From Echinococcus granulosus (taxonomy: Eukaryota > Platyhelminthes > Cestoda > Cyclophyllidea > Taeniidae), in the NCBI RefSeq assembly GCF_000524195.1, contig NW_020170552.1:52623-65320 (forward strand): a stretch of DNA of 12,698 bases, read 5' to 3'. A model generated the notes under the pieces. It made no database searches. It was not told the DNA's origin and was given only the letters and a program-made list of their open reading frames with translations. The first letter of the stretch is position 1. Each line of letters opens with the position of its first letter. Below, piece by piece: positions 1-8,845 of this stretch. A program made the position numbers and the translations under genes.

Positions 1-916
1 ATAAAAAGAAGAATTAAAAGAAAATAACGAATAGCAAAATAGAAAAATGTAGCCTTGTCATTTGAAAAACCATTTTGCTTCTCATGGAAAAACTCGTCAT
101 CCTGTTTAAGAGATTAAATATTTTGTCCATTAAATTTATCTTTGTGTTACTACTTGGGCCTATGCCGACAGCCTACGGACTTGAACACGCAAGCTGTCAA
201 ATAACTTATAAAAAAGGACTTTAAAAAGGGTGCATCCCAGGCGTATAAAATTTTCCGATTCCCTAACGGAGATTCATTCCCTGCCCACTTAAGTATCAAG
301 AACCGGCGTTGAGTAATAGAGAAACTCCTCCTATGGCAAGAATTTCTTTCCCTTTTCGGTGCTCTAATAGAACTTGGTTAAGACATCGCTAACCTTAAGA
401 AACGGAGGTAGATTTGAGCATTCTGGGATGCTCCCCGGTAGTGAAATCCGCCTTGATTACTTCCCATCGCCAAACACCTTTGTGTCAATCAAGATTAGGA
501 AAGAGACAAATGAAAACACAAGAGATGGAACCACTTCAGGTGATGAAACCATTCTTTCGCGGGCAAAATATGGAACTTCTACTCACCTACCATGACACCT
601 CTTCAAACCGTACCACTAGTCCATTTTAAGACGATTAAGCAAATAATTGACTGTCTTAAACGGAATTTTATTAATAAGCTAAATCTTATGGAATGGTCTT
701 GAGAATGCAATTTACTTCAGAAATCCACTTAGCAAAATTATTTTCCGACAGAAAATTGATGCTCATGAGCAGCTACTCCTTAATGTGAGGGAACAGATGT
801 ATGTCATAAAAAAGTTCCCAACAGTGGACAAAGAAGTAGCGCACCTTCTGTTAGCCACTGTAGTGCATTAGAGCCTCATTCCAAAAAAAAACAGGATTCC
901 GTTTAGAACAAAGTCT

Positions 917-974
917 CACGTGATTGGTGGACTCAATCCTGGGGCTACATGATTGGTTGACCACTAGCCAATCA
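917..974. promoter_or_regulatory. Cluster of CCAAT-box heptamers with an E-box
   Basis: Three NF-Y-type cores lie within 60 bases: TGATTGG at 921-927, TGATTGG at 950-956 and the reverse orientation CCAATCA at 968-974. The first overlaps a CACGTG E-box at 917-922. The last two form a 7-bp inverted repeat with an 11-nt spacer. CCAAT boxes are classically promoter-proximal, yet no gene start is seen nearby. The spacing is suggestive only and could be chance. Confidence 0.25.
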
Positions 975-1687
975 AATGTCAACAAAAGTTGACTAGTTGA
1001 AGAGGGGACAACAAGGGAGGGATGAAATGACTCGGTCTGAGCTTGAAATGAAGCGATCAGAGCTATTTTTTCCAAAACATTCTCACTTTAAACAAACTCT
1101 AGCAATAAAGAATGCGAGTTGAGTATAACCAGCTCGAGGTGAGTAAACAATCATCACCTCGAAGGATCTTAGAGCTTGCCATTTCTTACTGAATTCCACA
1201 AAAATTGTAGAGAAGTGAAATTATATCCATGAAATTCACAATTGAGGTAAAATAATTTATCAAGTATCCGCAACTGCTCCGCACCATCGATGACGGATGG
1301 GTGAGTGGACGAACGCAGGAAGGATGAAGGGCTGTGAAGGACATATTTGCTTGGATGAGTCAAGTGTGAATATGTGAATGAGATGGTTGATGAGTAGGCG
1401 GCTGAACAAAAGCATGGACAGCTATACCCAAGGCAATGCTCTAGTAAAAGCTGGAAGGACCAAGGGAGCGACTCCAACGGCAAAACGGAAACAAAACCGT
1501 GGCATCAATAGGAGTTTAGGCAAACAATCACAATTGGAAAAGCATAGGGAGAAAAAATTCCTAGAACCTCCAATTGCAAAGTCGCTAACACACCATCAGG
1601 ATGGTAGGCAAAGTGGGTCCCCAAGTGAGAAGAACTGACAGAAAATGTGAAGAGTAAAGAGGCAAAAAGAGGGCAACCGTCCTACGG

Positions 1688-1720
1688 ATGAATGGATGGT
1701 GGATGGATTGATGAGTTGAA
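1688..1720. repeat. Degenerate GGATGA/GGATGG simple repeat
   Basis: An imperfect tandem of GGATG-type units lies just downstream of the donor of the 144-nt transporter exon. Similar degenerate patches occur around 1290-1340 and 11750-11835. It looks like intronic simple-sequence drift, not a mobile element. Confidence 0.4.
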
Positions 1721-1734
1721 ACACAAGTCCCTAC

Positions 1735-1878
1735 CTCCAATACAACCCAGAGTCGCATTGAGCATTGCCACATTCGTGGAGAAGGCAGCAGTCAGGAGAC
1801 CCACGGTTGCAATCACTCCTCCAGCCATAGCCACCGGTCGAAAGTCGAATTGATTGCTAAGCGCGCTGGCCAGTGGAC
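1735..1878 (-). CDS. SLC16-like gene, exon with end of TM2 and TM3 (144 nt)
   Basis: The acceptor is CCGCCCACAG at 1888-1879 and the donor is GTAGGG from 1734. The exon enters needing two bases and leaves with one. It encodes GPLASALSNQFDFRPVAMAG (the first Gly is shared with the previous exon), then a hydrophobic TM3 and ends in GCIGG. The family pattern here is G-P-hydrophobic, N-x-F/Y-G/D-x-R, then an AGG turn, which fits throughout. Length and phase are intact and there is no internal stop. Confidence 0.9.
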
Positions 1879-3038
1879 CTGTGGGCGGAAAGTACGGTGA
1901 ATTGACTGAATTGGAGTACGACAAAACATCTACCAGAGGGGCAAGGGGAGGAGGGGGCAAGGGATAAAGAGAGGATGGCGTGCAGTTGGCACTGTGACGT
2001 CTTAACCTAATTGTGTGACATTCAAGGTTGTCACACAGCAATCGCTCGCTTGTTATTGGTAGAAACGACTTCGAGACCGACGCGAGGGGAGGAATCCCTT
2101 GTACCTTCCCACGAGCCTCACTTTCACGGTCGTCTCACATCAGCCAACCACTTAATTATTGAATGCTTGCTTTAAGCCGTAAATATAGGGGAGTTGTCAG
2201 TTGTCATGTTGAATTGGGAACTCGCCATCAACTCAGCTTCGCTGATTGGTCGGTTTTTTGAGGGAGCTGACAGGAATTGTAACAAACCTACTCCAGCTAA
2301 TCTAAGCGTAGGTTCAGTCAGGCAAATTCGTTTTGCCACTTCCACTACTGCAGGAGCAGTCGCTGATCAGCGTCAAGGTTAGTGGTGACACGTGGCGTCA
2401 ACAGGAATGCCTACATCGCCTCGTGGTTGCTAGCCAGGTGCGATCTGTCACTTGTGTCATCAATCAACAAAGCACTAAGCTTGCATCTGCCCAAGGGGCG
2501 AAAAATAAATCAGTCAGAAATGCAGTTCTGGATAGACAGGTGACAGCTGGAGGTAAGGATGGACCTCAAATGAATGACACAAATTTGATTTGTAAGGTTT
2601 AGGACGGTTGGATGGATCTAGACCACATGGATATACTACAACCAGACAAAGAATAAATCGCCATGAATGATTAATAAATCGCACCCAACAGTAGGTAAAT
2701 TCCCACCAGCAGGCCCCCAGGGGCAATGAGAGCCATGCGTGACTGCGTGCCCAATGCCTCGCCCATCTCCGAGACACCCACGCAAGTCCCAGGGCGGAGG
2801 GGGATGGTACGGGCTTTGGAGGACCAAACAATGCCTAACGAGGTGGCAGTGAGGAGGCGGGAGCGTGAGAGAAAGGGAGTGGTAATTTCCACAGCCTGAA
2901 GGCTGTTGCCGGGGCAGATGGGCGCCACAAGGAGGCCGTAAGAGAGGCAGATGCCCTCCACGAGGATCATGCAGACAAAGGAGCTGAAGACTACAATCCA
3001 GCCCCAACCGCCGTCCGGAGAACTGTCAATCACATTGT
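1735..3038 (-). CDS. SLC16 (monocarboxylate transporter-like) gene, secure core of two exons, partial
   Basis: This is a 12-TM major facilitator of the SLC16 family, a plasma-membrane carrier for monocarboxylates or related organic solutes. The exons are 3038..2685 and 1878..1735. They join in phase (1 base + 2 bases) and restore the Gly-Gly-Pro-Leu start of the segment after TM2. The diagnostic DGGWGW motif sits at the N-terminal edge of TM1. TM1, TM2 and TM3 are visible; the second family motif before TM5 and the C-terminal half are outside the window. The TM1 lysine of MCT1 (Lys38) is replaced by a hydrophobic residue, so this is probably not an MCT1-4-type lactate/H+ carrier and its substrate cannot be assigned. 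The loop between TM1 and TM2 is unusually long. Family assignment is firm; subfamily is open. Confidence 0.9.
1879..2684 (-). other. Intron of the SLC16-like gene (806 nt)
   Basis: It is bounded by donor GTGCGA (from 2684) and acceptor CCCACAG (ending 1879). The conserved protein resumes without a gap on either side, so the boundaries are well supported. One TGATTGG heptamer is at 2243-2249. Open frames on the plus strand in this interval show no recognisable protein. Confidence 0.8.
2685..3038 (-). CDS. SLC16-like gene, exon with PDGGWGW motif, TM1 and TM2
   Basis: The acceptor is CTGCCTTCCAG, ending 3039; the exon starts with two bases completing a codon and ends at 2685 in phase 1. The translation runs N-V-I-D-S-S, then PDGGWGWIVVFSSFV, the signature of SLC16 transporters. 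TM1 covers roughly the 25 residues after GWGW, and TM2 includes GGLLVGIYLLLG at the end. Between them are about 60 residues where relatives have about 25-30. The excess includes a pyrimidine-rich 126-nt in-frame segment (2892..2767) with possible GT and AG ends. It may be a lineage-specific extracellular loop or an unrecognised intron. Confidence 0.9.
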
Positions 3039-3125
3039 CTGGAAGGCAGGAGAGGTGAATTAACCACGTGAAAGAGTGAGTACTGGATCAACGCAAGAAC
3101 TTGAAGGTGTAATCAAGTAACCAAC

Positions 3126-3339
3126 CCTGTTCAGGTCCAGCAACAGAGCGTTTCTGCGTATTGGCAGGAGTGGCATTGCTGAAGGCCTGTTGAAGGACAT
3201 GGCTGCGTGTGGAAGTCTGGTGTTGAAGCTGATGGTGCGAGACACCACTGCTGCCGAACATTTGAGAGGTGGAACCAACTTGGTATTGTTGCTGTTGCTG
3301 TTGTTGTTGCTGCTGCTGTTGCATGTGTTGACGCATCTC
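3126..3339 (-). CDS. Candidate upstream exon with polyglutamine tract, probably SLC16-like N-terminus
   Basis: A strong acceptor (CTTTTTTCTTCACCACTTCAG, ending 3340) precedes an open frame beginning E-M-R-Q-H-M, followed by 12 glutamines (3321..3286). A Gln/Ser/His-rich, hydrophilic stretch follows to ...VAGPEQ. A donor GTTGGT at 3125 leaves phase 1, which matches the phase of the TM1 exon and gives a 86-nt intron. A second GTTGAT donor about 40 nt further on is also in phase. Neither donor is strong. The glutamines are encoded by mixed CAA/CAG. As a cytosolic N-terminal segment ahead of TM1 it is reasonable, but no conserved motif proves it belongs to the transporter. Confidence 0.5.
3286..3321 (-). 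repeat. Interrupted CAA/CAG repeat, 12 codons
   Basis: On the plus strand this reads as mixed TTG/CTG triplets. On the minus strand it gives 12 consecutive Gln codons in an open frame. The CAA and CAG codons are interspersed, which usually limits length instability compared with pure CAG runs. Confidence 0.85.
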
Positions 3340-4390
3340 CTGAAGTGGTGAAGAAAAAAGTGGAACTGACTATAGGCTTCAAAAAGGGCATAAAATCTTC
3401 CCAAGAACATTCTGGGTCATGACGCATAGATTTTGTCCCACAGATGTGAAATCGAAACCATTCTAGGAAGTGGATGCTCGTGGAGAGAGATGTGGACACC
3501 GTGGAGGTGTAGAAGAAATCATCAACATCCGCGAATCTCGAGGACCTCTTGAATCGCAGTCTCCAAAGACGATTTTATTTGTGAATGTAAAGAGCAATCT
3601 TGAAGACTGTTTGAGAAGCCTTTAGGAAATCTTGTCTCACCAGACTGGAAGCCTTTAACACAATTCCGACCTTTGTGTCTCCCAGACCCATTCCATCAGT
3701 TGGCTGAAGGGCATTTGGCTCTAAAAGTTGACTAACTTTACAACTACTTTGCCGACATAAGAGAATTGTTTGAGCGCCCCATCTTACGCCTAATTAGAAT
3801 GCAAATTAACTTTTCAAAGGTGGAATGGATACGCGGTTTTGGTGTCATGCGAATCCAACGTTTCTGTGTGTGATCGCGTTCTGGGCGATGGAATTTTCGT
3901 GCATCTAATAAATTCTAGCCACATGAAGGATGCACGATTTTAAGACAATCTCACGTTTTAGGCATGGATCCAGATCTAGAAGCCTTTGGAACCATTTCAC
4001 AGGAACTTTGGATGAATTATGTCACCACCGGAGTTCCATTTCAACTGAATCCAAGCAATTCATAGGTCCGGAAAAGTCGTTTTGAAACCCTAAAGATTTG
4101 AGTCAGCATCCCGGATCTTTGCTACGAATTTGAGGTTTCGAACGCATTTGCCGGGAGAAAGAATCCCCATTTCCCGGTTCCAAGATTTATAAAAATGGCA
4201 AGGAGGACTTTTGAGTAAATGGCTGGCTAAGTAAGATGCAGTGGCGGAAATGAATTGAAACTTAAGTTGTGCTAATCGGTCTTCCATCCATCCGGCTCTT
4301 TAATCACACTTCATTCACTAACCAGACTTCCAGACAGTTTTACCGGCGTGGAAATGCTAGCAGTCTAAACTTGTGGAAAAGATTCACTCC

Positions 4391-4407
4391 TACAGCAGGC
4401 TGCTGTA
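4391..4407. repeat. 17-bp palindrome
   Basis: TACAGCAGGCTGCTGTA has perfect 7-bp arms (TACAGCA/TGCTGTA) around GGC. It could form a small hairpin or be a dimeric protein site; nothing nearby says which. Confidence 0.6.
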
Positions 4408-6029
4408 AGGGTTACACCATCTGAACGTCATCTGAATAGGTACGTGGTTCACTACCCATGTTGGTGCAATTTCTAGCTACAAGTGTATCGTCGAACACCC
4501 AAATTAAACGCAGAAGAAGTGGTTTTTCAAAGTAATGAGACCAAAGCCAGGTGTCCAGATGCACATTCAAAACCATCCATTTAAAAGTAGAGGACTACGA
4601 AAGAGATGAGGTGGAATATGATTACTGTGATAGATTCCCACTAAGGAATGTTGAAGTCTCAATGGCTTTCCATGCAACAGCAAGGCTGGAGAGGATAATT
4701 TAACCTCCAGAGAGGCCTCGTCCACCACCATTAGGGAAAGTGGAAAAGGTCTTTGTCATAAGCTCCCCAAATTGAAAGCCCGGAACAAAAGCAAATGGGA
4801 AAAAGGGCGAGAAAGATAAATTAGACATTGCGATGGACCATTTGTTACTCCAAATCCCTTTTTTTCGATTTATGGCATGCGCTTAGTCCAAACAAACAGA
4901 AAGTCGGTTAATCTTTCGATCTTTTTGGAGAGGAGATACAACGACTTAGTAACAACAGCCAGGAGCCATATCTACAACTGGATTAGCGTTTTGGGGCCAG
5001 AAACAAGACCACCACAATTACATTTTCGACCTAAATGTGGTTGCGCAGTCCCGCAACTCTCCAGCAAACAAAAAAACTTCGAAGAACTCGAGAAGACTGA
5101 GCAATTTCTTGTTAATGGTCAGCAAAACAAGAGGGTAAGTAGCACAACGAGAGTGAAAAAAGAGGTCCAGTGTTGCTAGGCTACGGAGAAATCCCCACTC
5201 GTGTAAGTGCGTAGATGAAGGTGCTAGAAATGCGCAATTCTCTGATACTTCTATCAACAGGCAAATTCATCGGCTAAAGTGAAAGCGAATTCAGGTAGAA
5301 AGCAGAATTAAAGCGAAAGGATAGGTAGTTCGATGCAACCGACGACAGAGCTGCCATTTTGGAGGTATCCTGCTCTCTAATAGAAGGCACCCAGTGAAGA
5401 CTTGTCAACTAGTAAGGAACTAAGCAAAGTCATAACATTGCGAGATATCGTTGATACTCTCGACCCACAAAACCGTAGTGATAGGGATCAAGAAAGTAAC
5501 CTTAAACTGACTGCATGATAGTGGTGAAAAGGAAGAATGAGCTAGGGGGATATAAGTAACTTCTTGTGGAGAGTCGGGATGACGCCTACTCAGTACACGA
5601 AAGGGATAATTACTAAACCACTTCCATCTCATTTAGGCACCATTCGTTTCAAGTTGCAGTCACTTAACGACAACAACTTTCCCACAGTTGGAAAAATTGA
5701 AGATATCATCAACCTTTGCAACTAGTTTATCCAAGTAACTGGCAGCCACACACTACTGAACTTGAGGCTGTCATGAATCAAAAAGTGGGCGGATTCAACA
5801 ACTACATACCGCCTCCCACTTAAACCTTCAGTATTCTCTTCTAACTGACGTGACGGTAGCTAGGTGGTAGGAGTCCTCCACGTTGTATGGCCACTTTAAA
5901 ACTTTTCAATCTACTCGTAGGTGAAACTTCTGCAAGGGCGAGATAAATTCGTATTCCCAGCACACCATACTGTAAAGAAATATGTTCCTTTCCAATCTGG
6001 CGCAACCTGCACACAACTTTTGCGGCCAT

Positions 6030-6092
6030 TCCCACTTCATAGTGACAAATTAATGCTAAACTGAGAGGAGAGCTGTTTGCTATGAAGTGGGA
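6030..6092. repeat. 13-bp perfect inverted repeat with 37-nt spacer
   Basis: TCCCACTTCATAG at 6030-6042 and CTATGAAGTGGGA at 6080-6092 are exact reverse complements. The spacer is AT-rich and unremarkable. The ends could be remnants of a very small inverted-repeat element or a hairpin; no target-site duplication is obvious. Confidence 0.65.
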
Positions 6093-6483
6093 GTCGAAAG
6101 ACGTTCTTAAACTTTTCCCAACGCCATTTGTAATAAAAACTCAGCTTTAAAAATTATAAGGGACCCAAAATTTGATAAGAATAACAGATAACTAAGATTT
6201 ATGCATAGACTAAACAATAATAACAAAGTCCAACATATGAACTTATGCTAGCAACAAACATAAAGCTCGAGAAAAAACCAAGAATTGTCCACAGAAAAGA
6301 TCGTGGAGGCCCAAAAAGTAGTCTCGGTTGAAAGTCAAATTAAGTTAAATTTTGACCAGCCTCATAACTAACAAAAAATGGTCAAAAAAGCTTTAATAAA
6401 CTGGGAAACAACATGAATTTGATAGAAATGTTTTAGAACCACCATGACTGAAGTCTATAAGAAGAGAAATCGACTAGGCTAAC

Positions 6484-6752
6484 CTGGAGGAAAAGCCTTA
6501 GATCCTCACTCTTAGTGGTCTCTTCATTTGCCTCACGCTGAAGTTGTTCAGACTCCTCCTTGCTTAAAGGACCAAAGATGGTTTTTCCCTGACTTCCATC
6601 TTCACCGATTCGATGGGCAACACTATCCTCTTCATCACCATCCGCAGCAAAAGTGTAATCCGCAACTTTCGTGTCTTCACTCCCCTCGTCGCCTTCTTGT
6701 TTATCAGAACGGGACATAATTCCCTCTGAGTCTGTCATCCGGCTCAACAAAC
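6484..6752 (-). CDS. Candidate first coding exon, acidic N-terminal segment
   Basis: A good acceptor (TATTTCTGTTTTTACAG, ending 6753) precedes an open frame with ATG at 6738. From there 85 residues run to a phase-0 donor CAG|GTTAGC at 6484/6483. The protein is highly acidic and hydrophilic (many Asp, Glu, Ser, Lys), with no signal peptide or membrane segment. It ends in a likely helical stretch, EESEQLQREANEE then DLRLFLQ. Its phase matches the polyglutamine exon, where the junction would read ...LFLQ-EMRQHMQQQ, a smooth continuation of a Gln-rich helix. Coding character is likely from composition and paired splice sites. Membership of the SLC16-like gene is an inference; it could be the start of another minus-strand gene. 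Confidence 0.5.
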
Positions 6753-7657
6753 CTGTAAAAACAGAAATATAGAAATAGAAAACTGCAGATTACACAATTG
6801 TGCAAAAATCTGAGAAGAATGCAAGTATTTTCCCATTCTTCGAAAAACTAAGATAAATTACTCAAGGGATTTGTAAGAAGAGCGGCTTTAATTGCAGGAA
6901 AAAAAGCTATAAACGAAAGCAAGGGTCTAAACAAATATGGACAAAAACTAGCCTTTTGAGAGAAATTTCAGGGTTAAAAGCGCTTAAGGCACAAAAAAAG
7001 AGACAAAATAAATAGTAAATATTACTGTTAAAAGAGCTTACATTAAGCATAGAACGAAGGCAATGGCAAACAACTGAATGAAAAAGACAATGAAGTATCG
7101 GATAGAGAGAACCGCGGAAATGAATCCTATAGCCTTTCAAGGACGGCTGTTTTTAATAGCGTATTCGAACAGAAGTAAAAAATCCACAAAAAAGCAAACT
7201 GTTGTACTAAGTATAGTGCAAAATAAAACGAACAAAACCAAAATTTTAAGCCCAGGCAATGCCACAAAAAATGCTTATCTTACATCCACGTGCTTTACTT
7301 AGCATCGATGAGTTAATTCACGACCAAAAAAGCAGACACCGGAACTAAGAAAATATAAAGTAGTTAAGCAGCTAACAAAATTTCATGTAACCACAACACA
7401 ATGGAATACACCTATAGAATATGAAAGGGCCCGCACTATTTTTGTCATCCAAAAAATATTATCCTTAACTTTAATAAAATTTACAGCCAATATAATACGT
7501 TGTTTGCTGAAATAGTAATTTATGAGAAGAGATATTTGCGTTTCGGACAAGTAGGTCGGACTCTGGGGCATGCCCGTAGTCTTAACATCCACTGTGCGCC
7601 AAACGTTGTTACTTTTGGATTAGCCTTCTTGTACCTAGCTGGGTGAAATGGCCTATC

Positions 7658-7675
7658 GGGCTATGTCAGTAGCCC
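7658..7675. repeat. Small hairpin
   Basis: GGGCTA and TAGCCC flank a 6-nt loop. It is isolated, with no U-tract or RNA family features, so only the potential to fold is claimed. Confidence 0.4.
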
Positions 7676-8630
7676 AGACACCTTCTCTACGCTAAATGTA
7701 TGTATTCTGCTCCAGTATTGTGTCTTTTTTCGTTTTCAGGGAGTCTCGGGAAGCTACAATTTAATCTTCTTTTGTCTTAGAGGAGGTCTTAGGGTGCTAT
7801 AGTAATAACAGCGAAAAGTGGATCTGAAATTAAAAGGCTCCTATTCTTATATAGCGTTTTGAGTCTTCCTGAAGACGAAAGAAGACACAATAGTCGGGCA
7901 GATACCAGATACCTCGCCAATGACAAAAAAATTTGATAACCTCCATGATTGGTTCGTGGAAGTTATTTTATGGCTGATGCCGATGTAATGGCTGGCGCGA
8001 AATGTCGATTGATGTGATACTTAGAAGAAGGACAAGGTTATGCAATGCATTAGTCGTTTATCAGATCCACGATTTTGATAAAGGTTACTTCTTGTACTCG
8101 ATATTTTACCTTCGTCAGGTATGCTGGACTGCGAGCCATGTCAAAGGCCTTAATCGGAAGGCACGTCAAAACCAAGTCATCTACATAAACGTTACGTGGT
8201 GTTTTGTCCCCAGAAATACTTCGAATGGCTTTAATTATAGTACTCTAAAGGCCAAACGTTCCTAACAATCAACAGACTAAGTGTTACATGCATAAAATTT
8301 GCTACAAAATTATTCTGATACCAACAGTATGCCATACTTTTCCTTGCACTAGTTTTAATTACTTGTATCAGCTTAAATATGACCTTAGGGCGTTTAACGT
8401 TTTAAAATCTTGTTTCTGATTGGTTAGCTTTGCAGCGCTCTTCACGAGCCTTGCGGCCTTTTTTTGCAATTTTTGGTTCAGGGTATGCTACTGCTTTTTT
8501 CGAGAAATCGCGACAATATACGGTCTTCTACCTAGATTTTGGCCTTTAAACTATACTTTTTTGGCCTTTTAATACCAATTTTACTTGCATCTTTTAGAAT
8601 ATTGTCCCAATTCGAAGCTCTCATACATAT

Positions 8631-8662
8631 ATATATACTGTTTAGATAATATATGTTTTAAA
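8631..8662 (+). promoter_or_regulatory. Acceptor-like site, 17-nt leader and two-codon uORF ahead of Serinc
   Basis: CTGTTTAG ends at 8645, and the 17-nt leader 8646..8662 runs to the ATG at 8663. This fits a 5'-UTR intron end or a spliced-leader trans-splice acceptor, both common in flatworms. Within the leader lies ATG-TTT-TAA (8653..8661), a two-codon upstream open frame ending one base before the main start. The site is recognised by sequence only. Confidence 0.35.
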
Positions 8663-8845
8663 ATGGGATGGTTCGGTCGAGTTTGCAGCTCCTGTTTTGC
8701 TACAAAGCCGCTGCCAATTTGCTGTGCCCCACACGTAAAGGAATCTACATCTACTCGCTTTTTATACTGCTGCATTCTCACTGTTGTGTCTGTTCTCTCC
8801 GTCATCTTTCATACCGGTGGCCTTGCTCACAGCACAGCGACGCAA
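8663..8845 (+). CDS. Serinc exon 1 (N-terminus, TM1)
   Basis: 61 codons. It starts MGWFGRVCSSCF, has CC at residues 21-22, KESTSTR before TM1 (about residues 34-52), and ends at phase 0 CAA|GTGGTT. The donor is not a strong consensus, but it is the only in-phase one that links to the next conserved exon. Confidence 0.85.

Larger units (their letters stand above)
1..1734 (-). other. Presumed intron of the SLC16-like gene, running off the left edge
   Basis: The last visible transporter exon ends at 1735 with a GTAGGG donor. The protein there has only reached TM3, so the remaining exons must lie further left. I looked on the minus strand for the next conserved SLC16 block (the TM4-TM5 segment with the RR-x-LA motif) and found none, so this stretch is read as intron. 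It holds degenerate GGAT/GGATGA-rich patches near 1290-1340 and 1688-1720, and a cluster of CCAAT-type heptamers at 917-974. Small open frames here have no recognisable content. Confidence 0.55.
3340..6483 (-). other. Gene-poor 3.1 kb, candidate large intron
   Basis: This interval lies between the acidic candidate exon (donor CAG|GTTAGC from 6483) and the polyglutamine exon (acceptor ending 3340). No recognisable protein, RNA gene or transposon was found on either strand. It contains a 17-bp palindrome (4391..4407) and a 13-bp inverted repeat (6030..6092). Short open frames such as 4287..4090 and 6035..5841 on the minus strand lack family features. If the two flanking exons do not belong together, this is intergenic or holds exons I cannot see. 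Confidence 0.4.
6753..8662. other. AT-rich intergenic region between divergent genes
   Basis: About 1.9 kb separates the acidic minus-strand exon from the Serinc start codon. It is richer in A and T than the flanks. It holds two TGATTGG heptamers (7946-7952 and 8417-8423), a small hairpin at 7658-7675, repeated TTGGCCTTT-type motifs at 8453-8572, a short AT dinucleotide run near 8627-8637 and a strong acceptor-like CTTTTTTCGTTTTCAG ending 7739. A possible donor CAG|GTATGC is at 8119/8120. Untranslated first exons of either gene could lie here. No protein-coding gene is recognised. Confidence 0.5.

Noticed and set aside
1378..1638. Plus-strand 86-codon Lys/Arg/Ser-rich open frame
   Set aside because: It has no conserved motif and lies in the presumed transporter intron with no supporting splice sites; its basic bias follows from A/G-rich sequence.
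3207..3422. Plus-strand open frame with Val/Ala-rich segment
   Set aside because: It is the complement of the polyglutamine repeat; the hydrophobic run comes from GTT/GCT reading of the repeat.
4090..4287. Minus-strand 65-codon open frame starting MEDRLAQLKF
   Set aside because: It has a plausible start but no recognised family and no splice phase link to flanking exons.
5841..6035. Minus-strand open frame with a KVVCRLRQIGKEH stretch
   Set aside because: It looks protein-like at first sight but matches no family I know and has a non-ATG listed start; length is within chance range.
7383..7592. Possible minus-strand exon with acceptor-like GCGCACAG
   Set aside because: The pyrimidine tract is weak and composition becomes AT-driven (Ile, Asn, Lys, Phe); no phase link could be shown.
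7600..7700. Possible small structured RNA or tRNA
   Set aside because: Only a 6-bp hairpin is present; no tRNA A and B boxes or acceptor stem, and no spliced-leader RNA sequence seen.
8002..8265. Plus-strand 87-codon open frame upstream of Serinc
   Set aside because: It contains a CAG|GTATGC that might be a 5'-UTR donor, but no conserved content, and it does not join Serinc in frame.
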